DNA of 64,000 nucleotides from Pseudoxanthomonas sp. PXM01 (GTDB lineage: Bacteria > Pseudomonadota > Gammaproteobacteria > Xanthomonadales > Xanthomonadaceae). Shown piece by piece: positions 25,468-38,054 of the stretch; position 1 is the first letter of the stretch; every line of letters begins with the position of its first letter. The notes under the pieces are model-generated. The model did not search any database. It was not told where the DNA came from and saw only the letters and a program-made list of their open reading frames with translations. The DNA lies in contig NZ_JACVAJ010000001.1 of NCBI RefSeq assembly GCF_014851815.1, positions 434,001 through 498,000 of the forward strand, written 5' to 3'. Made by a program: the position numbers and the translations under genes.

Positions 25468-27396
25468 ATGCCGACTCCCGCCACTCCCCTGCCCGTCCCG
25501 CTGCTGCCTTGCCTGCTCGGCCTCGTCTTGCTGCTCGGCCTGCCGTCTTCACGTGCCCAAGGCACGCAGCCGGTCGTCGACCGGCGCGCGGACGAGGTGA
25601 AGCGTTGCCTGCAGTTGCGACGCGATGCGCCTCCGGTCGCCGTCGCGCTGGCGGAGTCGCTGCTGCGCGAGCCCGACCTGGCGGTCGAGGATGAAGTGAA
25701 GGTCTACAGCTGCCTCGGCATCGCGGCCGGGCTCGCGGGCGACAGGACCCGCGCCGTGGAGGCCGGTGCGCAGATGGAGCGGCTGGTGAAGGAGCACCCC
25801 CGCCTGCCCGCGCAGTTCCGTGCACGCGCCTACTCGCAGGCCGGCTCCGTGTTCCACGGCGCAGGCCAGATCCATCGCGCGGAAGCCGCCTACCTGCATG
25901 CGCAGGGCCTTGCCGCGCAGCTGCCGGCCGAGGAGGCCGCCCTTTTCCAGGCCACCACGCTGACCAACATCGGCCTGATCCATGCGGACTACCTCGATTC
26001 GCCGGAAGTCGCGGATGGCTACTACCGCAAGGCGCTGGCGGCCGCGGGTTCGGTCGGCCTGGAGGATCCGCTGATCCTGCACAACCACGCGCTCAACCTG
26101 GTCCGGCTCGGCCGCACCGAGGAGGCGATGGCCGTGATCGACGAAGGCGAGGCGCTGGCGCGCCGCAAGCAGGCGCAGTCGGTGGTCGACCGTCTGCGCG
26201 CCGAGCGGGCCGGCCTTTGGATCGCACAGGGCCGCCTCGCGCAGGCCCGGCCTTTGCTCGACGCCGCGATCAAGGCACAGCAGGACAGTGCCGACAAACC
26301 CGGCCTGGCGGGATCGCTAGCGAAGTTGTCGACGTTGCAACGCCTGTCGGGCGACTACGCGGGCGCGTTGGCGACCGCGAAGCGTGCCTGGTCGAACGTG
26401 GACGGCACGCCGCAGCCGCAGAAGCAGCGCGAAGTGCTGCGCGCCTGGATGGCCGCACATGCCGCTCAGGGCCAGGCGGACGACGCCATGGACGTCGGCG
26501 CGCGCCTGCACGCGCTTGAAATGCAGACGCTGAAGGAACAACGGCTGGAGTTGCTGGCCGACCTGCAGGCCCGCAGCGAGAGCGCCGCCGCGCAACGCGA
26601 ACTGGCGACCATGCGCCACCAGGCGCAGATCCGCGTGCTGAACGACGAGAAGTCGACGCTGCTGCGCCGCTATGGGGTCGCCCTGCTGGTGCTGCTGGTG
26701 CTTGCCGGTGTCGGATTCGGCCTGTTGCAGCGTCGCAAGAACCGGCAGCTGCGCAAGGTCAGCGCCACCGACTCCCTCACCGGCCTGCGCAACCGGCGGG
26801 CCGCGACCGAAGCGATGAAGGCGATCTCGTCGCAACGCCCGGTGGCCGGCACCCGGCACGTCCTGTTCCTTATCGACATCGACCATTTCAAGAAGGTCAA
26901 CGACGGCTTCGGCCACCATGCCGGCGACCAGGTGCTGGTCGCCCTGGCGCGCCGCCTGCGCGACATCGGTCGCGTCGACGACGTCATCGCCCGCTGGGGC
27001 GGCGAGGAGTTCCTGATGGCCTGCGCCGACCTGACCGAGGCGCAGGCCTGCACCGTGGCCTCGCGCCTGCACGAAGCGCTGTGCGAAGTGCACGAGCTGG
27101 CACCGCGGCAGCAGTGGCCGTTGACCGTATCGCTGGGCTTCGCGCCATTCCCGTTCTTCGACAACGCAGCTGGCGGCTGGGACTATGCGCTGCGCATGGC
27201 GGACCGTGCCCTGTATGCCGCCAAGGACCGCCGCAACGCCTGGGCCGGCCTGTGGGGACGCGCGTTGCCGGCCGGCGCCACGCTGCAGGCATTGCTGGAA
27301 GCGCCCGAGGAAGCCGTCCGCGGCGGCGCCATCGAGCTAGTCGCCAGCTATGCGGTGGAACGCCTGCCGCAGGTGCCGGCGACGCGCGCGGCGTAG
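25468..27396 (+). CDS. Membrane-bound diguanylate cyclase with exported TPR-like sensor
   Basis: 642 residues: signal sequence (1-30), helical TPR-like repeats across roughly 55-390, one transmembrane helix near 402-420, then a GGDEF domain. The active-site motif is GGEEF at 511-515 and an RxxD inhibitory site (RVDD) sits five residues before it, so the cyclase should be active and product-inhibited. It makes c-di-GMP from GTP in response to an unknown periplasmic cue. It diverges from prfB and its stop touches the rpfD stop. Its place in the rpf cluster suggests a link to RpfG, but this is inference. Confidence 0.9.
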   Translation: MPTPATPLPVPLLPCLLGLVLLLGLPSSRAQGTQPVVDRRADEVKRCLQLRRDAPPVAVALAESLLREPDLAVEDEVKVYSCLGIAAGLAGDRTRAVEAGAQMERLVKEHPRLPAQFRARAYSQAGSVFHGAGQIHRAEAAYLHAQGLAAQLPAEEAALFQATTLTNIGLIHADYLDSPEVADGYYRKALAAAGSVGLEDPLILHNHALNLVRLGRTEEAMAVIDEGEALARRKQAQSVVDRLRAERAGLWIAQGRLAQARPLLDAAIKAQQDSADKPGLAGSLAKLSTLQRLSGDYAGALATAKRAWSNVDGTPQPQKQREVLRAWMAAHAAQGQADDAMDVGARLHALEMQTLKEQRLELLADLQARSESAAAQRELATMRHQAQIRVLNDEKSTLLRRYGVALLVLLVLAGVGFGLLQRRKNRQLRKVSATDSLTGLRNRRAATEAMKAISSQRPVAGTRHVLFLIDIDHFKKVNDGFGHHAGDQVLVALARRLRDIGRVDDVIARWGGEEFLMACADLTEAQACTVASRLHEALCEVHELAPRQQWPLTVSLGFAPFPFFDNAAGGWDYALRMADRALYAAKDRRNAWAGLWGRALPAGATLQALLEAPEEAVRGGAIELVASYAVERLPQVPATRAA

Positions 27397-28281
27397 CTAG
27401 GCGTCGGCAGCGCCGGTGCGTTGGCGCAGGTCCTGCCGGTAGCGCCGACTGCATGGCAGGGCGCTGCCGTCCTTCATGTGCACGCGCGCATCGCCGGTGT
27501 CCAGCGGCTCGATCGAGGCCACCTGGTCCAGGCTGACGATGTAGCTGCGGTGGATACGGGCGAACATCCGCGGATCCAGTCGCGTCTCGATGCCGCCGAT
27601 GGTGCTGCGCAACGGATAATCGTGCCCGCGTACGCGCAGATTGACGTAGTTGCCGGCGGCCTGCATCCACTCGATGTCGTTGGCGGCCACCAGGAATTCC
27701 CGCCCGAGCTTGCGGATGAGGAAGCGTTCCGGCCTGTCCACCGGTTCCAGCGGCGGACCTTCGTCGGGTTCGGCGAGCAGACTGGCCTCGCCCTGCCAGC
27801 GACGCAACAGCAGGCGATACGCCTCCATGGTCAGCACGATGTAGGCGAAGCTGCGGATGTCCTTCAGGTACTCGTAGAACAACTCGCGCGGCCATGGCCC
27901 AAAGTCGTAGGTCATCCCCTGGGTCCGGTAGGCCAGCATGCGCAGCGCCACCATGCCGACCACGTGTACCAGGCAGACGATGACGCTGGCAGCCGCGTAG
28001 CGCACCAGTTGCCGCCGCCAGTCACCCCATTGGAAGGGATAGCGGCGGGTGAACCAAGCCATCGCCGGTAGCACCACCAGCAGCCACATGACCGCACTGC
28101 TGGCCTCCCACACCGCAGGCTCCCAGGCTTGCACGCCCGAGTCTCCCCGGCGGAAGTCCATCAGCGTGGTGATGCTGTTGGCGATGCAGTTCGCCCCGAT
28201 CATCGCGACCCAGAAGCCGATCTCGGCCCAGCGGCGCCAAGGCAGATACCGTTCGTACGTCAGCGTGGCCTGCTCGGTCAT
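27397..28281 (-). CDS. rpfD: RpfD-like LytTR transcriptional regulator with membrane domain
   Basis: 294 residues. The N-terminal half has about four transmembrane helices (about 20-160). The C-terminal LytTR DNA-binding domain (about 190-285) shows FLIRKLGREFLVAANDIEWMQAAGNYVN and FARIHRSYIVSL. The position between prfB and recJ matches rpfD in Xanthomonas. LytTR proteins of this membrane type lack a receiver domain and probably respond to a membrane signal. Targets are unknown here. It converges on the diguanylate cyclase gene with no spacer and diverges from the acyltransferase gene. Confidence 0.83.
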   Translation of the reverse strand: MTEQATLTYERYLPWRRWAEIGFWVAMIGANCIANSITTLMDFRRGDSGVQAWEPAVWEASSAVMWLLVVLPAMAWFTRRYPFQWGDWRRQLVRYAAASVIVCLVHVVGMVALRMLAYRTQGMTYDFGPWPRELFYEYLKDIRSFAYIVLTMEAYRLLLRRWQGEASLLAEPDEGPPLEPVDRPERFLIRKLGREFLVAANDIEWMQAAGNYVNLRVRGHDYPLRSTIGGIETRLDPRMFARIHRSYIVSLDQVASIEPLDTGDARVHMKDGSALPCSRRYRQDLRQRTGAADA

Positions 28282-28435
28282 GCCCGCATTCTAACGTTCG
28301 TGACAACGCATACCGTCCGCGATTGGTCCCTCACCACCCGCCACTGGCCCCTGCGCGACCGCGACGCATCCCTTTGCGATGGCCTCGAGATAGCCGACCG
28401 GCGACGCTGGTCATCCGCAATGAAGAGAGACCACC

Positions 28436-29650
28436 ATGCAACGCCGCCACGATCTGGACTGGGTCCGCGTCTGCGCCTTCGGGCTGCTCGTGCTGTACCA
28501 CGTGGGCATGTACTACGTGACCTGGGACTGGCACGTGAAGAGCCCGGCCGCCAGCGATGCCCTGGAACCGTTCATGATGCTCAGTTCGCCGTGGCGACTG
28601 TCCTTGCTGTTCCTGGTGTCCGGCACGGCCACCGCGTTCCTGCTCGGCAAGGCCCGGAGCGCAGCGGACGCCGGCGGCACGCGCACGGGTTTCCTCGGCC
28701 CGCGCTCATGGCGGCTGCTGGTGCCACTGGTCTTCGGGATGCTCGTGATCGTGCCCCCGCAGGCGTACTACGAACTGCTCGATTCGCGATATCCCGGTGG
28801 CTACCACGACGGCTACCTCGCGTTCTGGGGGCGCTACCTTGCGGCCGACGGCAGCTTCTGCGACGACGACGGCTGCCTGCGGTTGCCGACCTGGAACCAC
28901 CTGTGGTTCGTCGCGTACCTGTGGGTCTACACGGTCCTCGTCTGGGCGCTGACGCGATGCGCGCCAGCCGCGATACAGCGCATGTCGGACCGGCTCGCCG
29001 CCGTCCTCGCCTCGAATCTCGGGATTCTGCTCTGGCCGGTGCTGTTCTTCGCCGCAGCAAGGATCGCCCTGATCGGCACCTTCGGCTCGACCCATGCCCT
29101 CATCGACGACGGGTACAACCACGTCCAGTACTTCGGCATCTTCCTGTTGGGCTTCCTTGTCGCACGTTGCGACGCGGTGTGGCGTGCGTTCGTGCGCGTG
29201 CGCTGGGCGGCGCTGGCCCTGTGGCTGATCAGTTGGGCTTCCATCGTCCTCTACTTCTCTGCCTTCGCCGATGTCGAACCCCCGCAATGGCTGCGCATCG
29301 TGATGCGGGGCGCATGGGGACTGAACCAATGGTGTGCGATCGCCGCGATCCTCGGCTTCGCGCGACGCTGGAATCCCGGTGACAGCCGCGCGTTGCGCTA
29401 CCTGTCGCAGGCGGTGTTCCCGGTCTACATCCTGCATCAGACGATCATCGTGCTGCTGGCCTACAACGCCCAACGGTTCGAACTGCCCCCGCTGCTGGAA
29501 GGCCCTGCACTCGTGGTCCTGACCCTGGGCTTGTGCTTCGCCGGTTACGAAGTGGTGCGTCGTGTCCCTCCGCTTCGGCCGCTGTTCGGATTGAAGCGCA
29601 ACGCACCGACGACGCATCCCTCCGCCACACGGGATCCGCAGCCGTCCTGA
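28436..29650 (+). CDS. Acyltransferase family 3 membrane protein
   Basis: 404 residues with about ten hydrophobic segments. The N-terminus RRHDLDWVRVCAFGLLVLYH carries the conserved R...D...H pattern of acyltransferase-3 enzymes, and the C-terminal FPVYILHQTIIVLLAY is typical of the OpgC/glucan-modifying branch. Such enzymes acylate extracytoplasmic sugars or glucans. The substrate cannot be read from sequence. It diverges from rpfD and converges on recJ, whose stop is 7 bp away. Confidence 0.82.
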   Translation: MQRRHDLDWVRVCAFGLLVLYHVGMYYVTWDWHVKSPAASDALEPFMMLSSPWRLSLLFLVSGTATAFLLGKARSAADAGGTRTGFLGPRSWRLLVPLVFGMLVIVPPQAYYELLDSRYPGGYHDGYLAFWGRYLAADGSFCDDDGCLRLPTWNHLWFVAYLWVYTVLVWALTRCAPAAIQRMSDRLAAVLASNLGILLWPVLFFAAARIALIGTFGSTHALIDDGYNHVQYFGIFLLGFLVARCDAVWRAFVRVRWAALALWLISWASIVLYFSAFADVEPPQWLRIVMRGAWGLNQWCAIAAILGFARRWNPGDSRALRYLSQAVFPVYILHQTIIVLLAYNAQRFELPPLLEGPALVVLTLGLCFAGYEVVRRVPPLRPLFGLKRNAPTTHPSATRDPQPS

Positions 29651-29657
29651 CGCGTGC

Positions 29658-31385
29658 TCAGGCGGCCGGTGTCCAATGGCGCAGCAGCAACTGGATGCCG
29701 CGGCGGTCGCGCCAGTCGTCGGTATCCAACTGGTAGGCCGCGTGGATGCGCGCAGGAGGCGGATCGTCGTGCCAGCCGTTGAACTGGATGGCGCTCAGCG
29801 GCACGGCGTGTCCGGCGGCCCGGAGCGAGAATTTCAGGTGCTTTTCCCCGACCACACGCCAGTCCAGTACGTCGAACTCGCCATCGAATACCGGTTCGGG
29901 AAAGCCCTGCCCCCACGGCCCGGCGCTGCGCAGCACGTCGGCATGCGCGCGATCGAGCTCGCCCGAGGCCAGCTCGCCATCGCTCAGCACTTCCTCGCGC
30001 AGCAGGTCGTCGTCGAGCATTGCCGCTGCGTGCTGGTGAAAGGCGGCCCGGAACTGCGGCAGCGCGCTTTCGTCCAACGACAGTCCCGCCGCCATGGCGT
30101 GGCCGCCGAAGCGCTGAACCAGGCCGGGATGCGCGGCATCGACGGCGGCCAGTGCATCGCGGATATGGAAACCCGGGATCGACCGCGCGGAACCCCGCAA
30201 GGTGGTGCTGCCCGGCTCGGCCGGCGCGAACGCGATCACCGGGCGGTGCAGCCTTTCCTTGATCTTGGACGCGACCAGGCCGACGACGCCGGGATGCCAT
30301 TCCGGATCGAACAGGCAGGGCGCCAGCGGCACCGGCGCATCCTCGCCGGTCTCGATACGGGACAGCGCCGCCTGCGCCTCGTCGACCATCTGCTGCTGCA
30401 CGCCGCGGCGTTCGGCGTTGATGCCCTCCAGCACGCGTGCCATCTCGTCGGCCTGGGTGGCGTCGTCCGTCAGCAAACACGCGATGCCCAGCGCCATGTC
30501 CTCCAGGCGACCGGCCGCATTCAGGCGCGGAGCGATGGCGAAGCCAATGTCGGCCGCGGTCAGGCGTGCAGGATCGCGGCCGGCCGCCCGCATCAGCGCC
30601 TGCAAGCCGGTGCACCCCTGCCCTGCGCGCAAGCGGCGCAGGCCGGCACCGACGAGCGCGCGGTTGTTCGCGTCCAGTGGCACGAGGTCGGCGACCGTGC
30701 CGATGGCGACGAGATCCAGCAGCGTGGAGAGATCCGGTTCGGCGCCCACGAACGCGCCGCGCTCGCGCAGCACGCGGCGCAACGCCAGCAGTACGTAGAA
30801 CATCACGCCGACGCCGGCCAGCATCTTGCTGGGGAACGGATCGCCACGCAGGTTCGGATTGACGATGACGTCGGCCGGCGGCAATACCTCGCCCGGCAGG
30901 TGGTGGTCGGTGACCAGCACCTGCCAGCCGCGTGCTTTCGCTTCGGCGATACCGGCATGACACGCAATGCCGTGGTCGACCGTCACCAGCAGGTCGGGCT
31001 GCAACGCGGCCAGTTCGTCCACCAGCGACGGCGACAGGCCGTAGCCATGCACCATGCGGTTGGGCACGGCCGGCGTCACCCGCGTCGCGCCCAGCAGACA
31101 CAGGCCGCGCACACCGACCGCGCACGCGGTGGCGCCATCGCAATCGAAGTCGCCGACGATGACGATGTGCCGGTCCTGCGCGATCGCGTCTGCCAGCAGC
31201 GCGGTGGCCTCGCCCAGTCCGCCCAGCAGGTCGGGCGGCAACAGCTGCGCCAGCCGGGGCTGTGCCTGGTCGATCGACAAGGCGCCACGCGCTTCGTAGA
31301 TGCGCCGCAGCAAGGGGGGCACGCTGTCCGGCCACTGCCCGCCCGTCGCGATGGCACGACGGCGGATACGCGGGCACGGCGTCAT
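29658..31385 (-). CDS. recJ: RecJ, single-strand-specific 5'-3' DNA exonuclease
   Basis: 575 residues, the RecJ length. DHH-family metal-binding motifs are present: DFDCDG (79-84), VDHG (136-139) and TDHH (159-162), with the DHHA1 segment GGHAMAAGLS in the C-terminal part. RecJ acts in RecF recombination, mismatch and base excision repair. ATG 31385 overlaps the rpfE stop by 4 nt, so the two are translationally coupled, as in Xanthomonas. Confidence 0.96.
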   Translation of the reverse strand: MTPCPRIRRRAIATGGQWPDSVPPLLRRIYEARGALSIDQAQPRLAQLLPPDLLGGLGEATALLADAIAQDRHIVIVGDFDCDGATACAVGVRGLCLLGATRVTPAVPNRMVHGYGLSPSLVDELAALQPDLLVTVDHGIACHAGIAEAKARGWQVLVTDHHLPGEVLPPADVIVNPNLRGDPFPSKMLAGVGVMFYVLLALRRVLRERGAFVGAEPDLSTLLDLVAIGTVADLVPLDANNRALVGAGLRRLRAGQGCTGLQALMRAAGRDPARLTAADIGFAIAPRLNAAGRLEDMALGIACLLTDDATQADEMARVLEGINAERRGVQQQMVDEAQAALSRIETGEDAPVPLAPCLFDPEWHPGVVGLVASKIKERLHRPVIAFAPAEPGSTTLRGSARSIPGFHIRDALAAVDAAHPGLVQRFGGHAMAAGLSLDESALPQFRAAFHQHAAAMLDDDLLREEVLSDGELASGELDRAHADVLRSAGPWGQGFPEPVFDGEFDVLDWRVVGEKHLKFSLRAAGHAVPLSAIQFNGWHDDPPPARIHAAYQLDTDDWRDRRGIQLLLRHWTPAA

Positions 31386-32335
31386 GCCGGCACGTGGTCG
31401 GGGCGCACCGTGTCCAGTCGCTGCAAGGCGCCTCGCCACAGTCGCCAGCGTTGTTCGCGACGCAGGGAAAACAGGGCACCGTCCTCGAAATCGAGGTTCA
31501 GCGCATCCAGTTCGCGCTTGCGCAGCGCATCGAGCAATGGGCGCAACGCATCGCTGCACAGCAGATCGAGATTGCGCAGGTGACGCAGGTCGATCAAGGC
31601 ATCGACACCGCCCTCGCCATTGGCGTGACCTGCCTCGATGCCCGCGACCTGCGCGAGCGACTGCAGTAGCACGTCATTGCCCTTCACCTGGCGGAACCCG
31701 GTACGCACCGCGTCCGGCAGCACGCCGCCCCCCCAGAACCACAGCGAGTTCACCGGCGGCTTGCCTTGTGCCGCACGCTGTGCGTTCCACGGGTGGTTGT
31801 GCAGCAGCACCTGCGCCTCGCTGAGCAGCGCACGCCACCGGCGCCCGGCATCGCCTTCGGGCAGGTGGGCGAACAGATCGTCGCCGAGTACGTCGCTGGC
31901 CGGTGCAAAGGCGGGCAACTTCGCTTCCACGGGAAGGCGCAGATACCAGCGCGACGCGTTCGGCGCATCGAGCAACATGCCGGCATCGCCGAACAAGGGC
32001 TTCAAGGCCGGCAGCAACTGGACGGTGTCCTCATCGGTCAGCCCCAGCGCTTCGCCATAGGCAAGCATGCGGGCACCGGTCATGTCGGGCGACACGCGCG
32101 CCGGATCGGCACGCAGCCACATGGCGCCGGCCGCATCGCGCGCGTCGCGTTGCCGCGTCAATGCGGCGACCGGCCAGTGGTCGGGCACCAGCTGGAACTG
32201 GCGACGCAGCTGCGCGCGTTCGCCGGCGTCGCCCTCGCTACGGTCGGCACGCCCGAGCGCCTTGGCGATATCGGGCGGCAGGACCTGCCCGACCAGGCGG
32301 GTACGCGCAGGCAGCAGCAGGGTGGCCTGGGCCAT
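31382..32335 (-). CDS. rpfE: RpfE-like conserved protein of unknown function
   Basis: 317 residues, no signal peptide, no clear membrane helix. Visible conserved blocks are LLPARTRLVGQVLPPDIAKAL at the start, a YLRLP segment, HNHPWNAQRAAQGKPPVNSLWFWGGG in the middle and LDLRHLRNLDLL-like text near the end. Related proteins are often labelled phosphoglycerate mutase or regulatory protein RpfE; no catalytic evidence is visible here. Position between greA and recJ is that of rpfE in xanthomonads. It overlaps the recJ start and follows greA by 7 bp. Confidence 0.8.
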   Translation of the reverse strand: MAQATLLLPARTRLVGQVLPPDIAKALGRADRSEGDAGERAQLRRQFQLVPDHWPVAALTRQRDARDAAGAMWLRADPARVSPDMTGARMLAYGEALGLTDEDTVQLLPALKPLFGDAGMLLDAPNASRWYLRLPVEAKLPAFAPASDVLGDDLFAHLPEGDAGRRWRALLSEAQVLLHNHPWNAQRAAQGKPPVNSLWFWGGGVLPDAVRTGFRQVKGNDVLLQSLAQVAGIEAGHANGEGGVDALIDLRHLRNLDLLCSDALRPLLDALRKRELDALNLDFEDGALFSLRREQRWRLWRGALQRLDTVRPDHVPA

Positions 32336-32342
32336 CGGTCCG

Positions 32343-32815
32343 TCAGTCGGCGTAGGAGACGCTGACGATTTCGTACTCGCGCTGTCCGGCGGGCGCATCG
32401 ATGGTGACGCTGTCGCCCTCGTGCTTGCCGATCAGGGCGCGGGCCAGCGGCGACGAGATCGCGATCAGGCCCAGCTTGATGTCGGCTTCGAGGTCGCCGA
32501 CGATCTGGTAACGCTTCTCTTCGTCCGTATCCACGTCGGCCAGCACCACCTTGGCGCCGAACACGATGCGCGAACCCGCGTTGAGCTTGCTGACGTCGAT
32601 GATCTCGGAGTGCGACAGCTCGCCTTCCAGCTGCTTGATGCGGCCTTCGATGAAACCCTGCTGCTCGCGCGCAGCGTGGTACTCGGCGTTCTCCTTGAGA
32701 TCGCCGTGCGCACGCGCTTCGGCGATGGCGGTGATTACTTCAGGGCGCTTGACCGTCTTCAGCAGGTCCAGTTCCTGGCGCAGGCGCTGTGCGCCTTGCA
32801 TCGTCAATGGGGCTC

Positions 32816-32819
<4 letters not shown>
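32343..32819 (-). CDS. greA: GreA, transcript cleavage elongation factor
   Basis: 158 residues, same as E. coli. The N-terminal coiled coil contains the cleavage-loop acidic residues in [19 protein letters not shown], and the C-terminal FKBP-like domain follows. GreA rescues backtracked RNA polymerase. It starts at GTG (32819) overlapping the carB stop as GTGA; the next Met, six codons on, would lose conserved residues. carB-greA coupling is also found in other xanthomonads. Confidence 0.96.
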
Positions 32820-36061
<3,242 letters not shown>

Positions 36062-36141
36062 GCTGTCCTCGATCTCTTGCGTGGCCGTCGCGCGCGATGC
36101 GCAGCGCGACGGTGTGGGTATTCAGCGCATCCGGTGGATGC

Positions 36142-36705
36142 TCAGAGGGTGGCGTCCTCGATGCCGCAATGGGTCCGCGCGTCGTCCTTGAAGGCTTCGA
36201 GCTCGGCGTCGGTCATATCCAGATCCGGAAACTCGCGCTCCAGCACCTTGGCCGCCGGTGTGCCCATGAATTCGACCACCTGCGCCATCTGCGCCTGCGG
36301 CATTCCGCCCAGAACCGATTCGGCTTCGGGAGCCGGCTGGCCGCTGATGCTGGCCTCCACCCCCTTGCGCACGAACTGCATGAGCTTGCCGCCGCCGTCG
36401 GTCTGCGCGAAGGCGATCCACTGCCCCGCCGTCTGCTCATCGCCGAACAGGGTACGGAACGCGTCGACGAGTTTCACCGACATGATCGGTTCGATACGCG
36501 CCAGCAGGCACGTGCGCTGCGTGGGCGTCAACGCGGCGAACGCGGGCTCCTTGCCGACCTCCGTTTCCATCACCCGCACGATCGCGCTGTCGAAACCGAA
36601 CAACTGCTGCAGCTGCTTCACCTGCTCATGGGTGGGCACGGCCGCGGCGGCCGGCAACGCCAGGGCGGCCAGCAGAAGCCCGAGACCGTTGCGTCGCAGG
36701 CTCAT
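36142..36705 (-). CDS. Exported DUF2059-type protein between carA and carB
   Basis: 187 residues with a signal peptide (about 1-22, ALPAAAA). The mature part is helical, with [18 protein letters not shown] and [17 protein letters not shown], the pattern of DUF2059 proteins. Its ATG overlaps the carA stop (ATGA), so it is translated with carA, and carB starts 80 bp downstream. A periplasmic protein coupled between the two subunits of a cytoplasmic enzyme is odd. Function unknown. Confidence 0.75.
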   Translation of the reverse strand: MSLRRNGLGLLLAALALPAAAAVPTHEQVKQLQQLFGFDSAIVRVMETEVGKEPAFAALTPTQRTCLLARIEPIMSVKLVDAFRTLFGDEQTAGQWIAFAQTDGGGKLMQFVRKGVEASISGQPAPEAESVLGGMPQAQMAQVVEFMGTPAAKVLEREFPDLDMTDAELEAFKDDARTHCGIEDATL

Positions 36706-37829
36706 CGCGATGCATCCATGGACTGCACGAAGCGGTCGAACAGCGGCGCCACGTCGTGCGGGCCGGGCGATGCTTCGGGATGTCCCTGGAACGAGAAGGC
36801 CGGTGCATCGGTCAGTTCGATGCCCTGGTTGGTGCCGTCGAACAGCGAGCGGTGGATCACGCGCACGTTGGCCGGCAGCGAAGCCTCGTCGACGGCGAAG
36901 CCGTGGTTCTGCGAGGTGATCATCACGCGGCCCGTATCGAGGTCCTGCACCGGGTGGTTCGCACCGTGGTGACCGTGGCCCATCTTCATGGTCTGCGCAC
37001 CGGCGGCGAGCGCCAACAGCTGGTGGCCCAGGCAGATGCCGAAGGTCGGGATCTTCTTGGCGATGAACTCGCGGATGGCGGTGATGGCGTAGTCGCACGG
37101 CGCCGGATCGCCCGGGCCGTTGGACAGGAACACGCCATCCGGCTGCAGCGCCAGCGCGTCGGCGGCGCTGGTCTGCGCGGGCACCACGGTGACGTCGCAG
37201 CCACGCTCGGCGAGCATGCGCAGGATGTTGTGCTTCACGCCGAAGTCGTAGGCCACGACCTTGAACTTCGCCGGCGCCTGCACGAAGGCATTGCGGTCCA
37301 GATCCAGCTGGCCGTCGCGCCACGGATACGGCGTGTCGGTGGTCACCACCTTGGCCAGATCCATGCCCTTCAGGCCGGGGAACTTGCGTGCCGCCTCGAG
37401 CGCCTTTTCGACATCGAGATCGTCGCCGGCCATCAGCGCGCCGTTCTGGGCGCCGCGCTCGCGCAGGATGCGGGTCAGCTTGCGGGTATCGATACCGGCG
37501 ATGGCGACGATGCCGCGCGTGGACAGCCACTCGGGCAGTGCCTGCTGGTTGCGCCAGTTGCTGGGACGACGCGGCACGTCGCGCACGATCAGGCCGGCGC
37601 ACCAGACCTTCGATGCTTCGTCGTCCTGGTCGGTACAGCCGGTGTTGCCGATATGGGGGTACGTCAGAGTGACGAGCTGGCGGGCGTAGGACGGGTCGGT
37701 CAGGATTTCCTGATAGCCGGTCATCGCGGTGTTGAATACCACTTCGCCGACCGAAAGGCCGGCTGCGCCTACGGATTCGCCCTCGAATACGGTGCCGTCT
37801 TCGAGTACGAGAATTGCGGGTCGTGTCAC
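36702..37829 (-). CDS. carA: CarA, carbamoyl phosphate synthetase small (glutaminase) subunit
   Basis: 375 residues. The class I glutamine amidotransferase domain carries the nucleophile Cys in FGICLGHQ and the C-terminal His-x-Glu in [11 protein letters not shown]. It hydrolyses glutamine and passes ammonia to CarB. The GTG at 37829, preceded by AAGGCGAA, matches the family start ([16 protein letters not shown]). It overlaps the next gene by 4 nt. A leader of about 100 nt with alternative hairpins lies upstream. Confidence 0.96.
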   Translation of the reverse strand: MTRPAILVLEDGTVFEGESVGAAGLSVGEVVFNTAMTGYQEILTDPSYARQLVTLTYPHIGNTGCTDQDDEASKVWCAGLIVRDVPRRPSNWRNQQALPEWLSTRGIVAIAGIDTRKLTRILRERGAQNGALMAGDDLDVEKALEAARKFPGLKGMDLAKVVTTDTPYPWRDGQLDLDRNAFVQAPAKFKVVAYDFGVKHNILRMLAERGCDVTVVPAQTSAADALALQPDGVFLSNGPGDPAPCDYAITAIREFIAKKIPTFGICLGHQLLALAAGAQTMKMGHGHHGANHPVQDLDTGRVMITSQNHGFAVDEASLPANVRVIHRSLFDGTNQGIELTDAPAFSFQGHPEASPGPHDVAPLFDRFVQSMDASR

Positions 37830-37867
37830 GGGGTTCGCCTTGGGGTGGAGGAACCCTGTCCCACCGG

Positions 37868-37943
37868 CTTGCGGCTGCAAGAAACCGCAGACGCGGCGTT
37901 CATCCGGTCCGTGGCGATGGGTAACAGGCGAGCGGGAATTGTA
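37868..37943 (-). promoter_or_regulatory. Candidate carA promoter -10 and leader hairpins
   Basis: On the minus strand a TACAAT box (37943-37938) lies about 108 nt before the carA start; no good -35 was found. The leader can form either a CTTGC/GCAAG hairpin (37868-37872 with 37877-37881) or a TGCGG/CCGCA hairpin (37870-37874 with 37885-37889), which exclude each other. Regulation by this switch is only inference. Confidence 0.3.
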
Positions 37944-38054
37944 CGGAAACGGCCTGTTCAGCGCTACCGTTTTTTCGCCCGCTGGCGCACCGGAAGCTTG
38001 CCGAGCGCGTCGTATTCAGGTTCAGCGGCCGCGCAGGCATCGCCGGGATGCCCG

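Noticed and set aside
36142-37602. Open frame of 486 codons running through part of carA into the DUF2059 gene
   Set aside because: The upstream part is out of frame with conserved carA and is low-complexity; only the last 187 codons, from 36705, are a gene.
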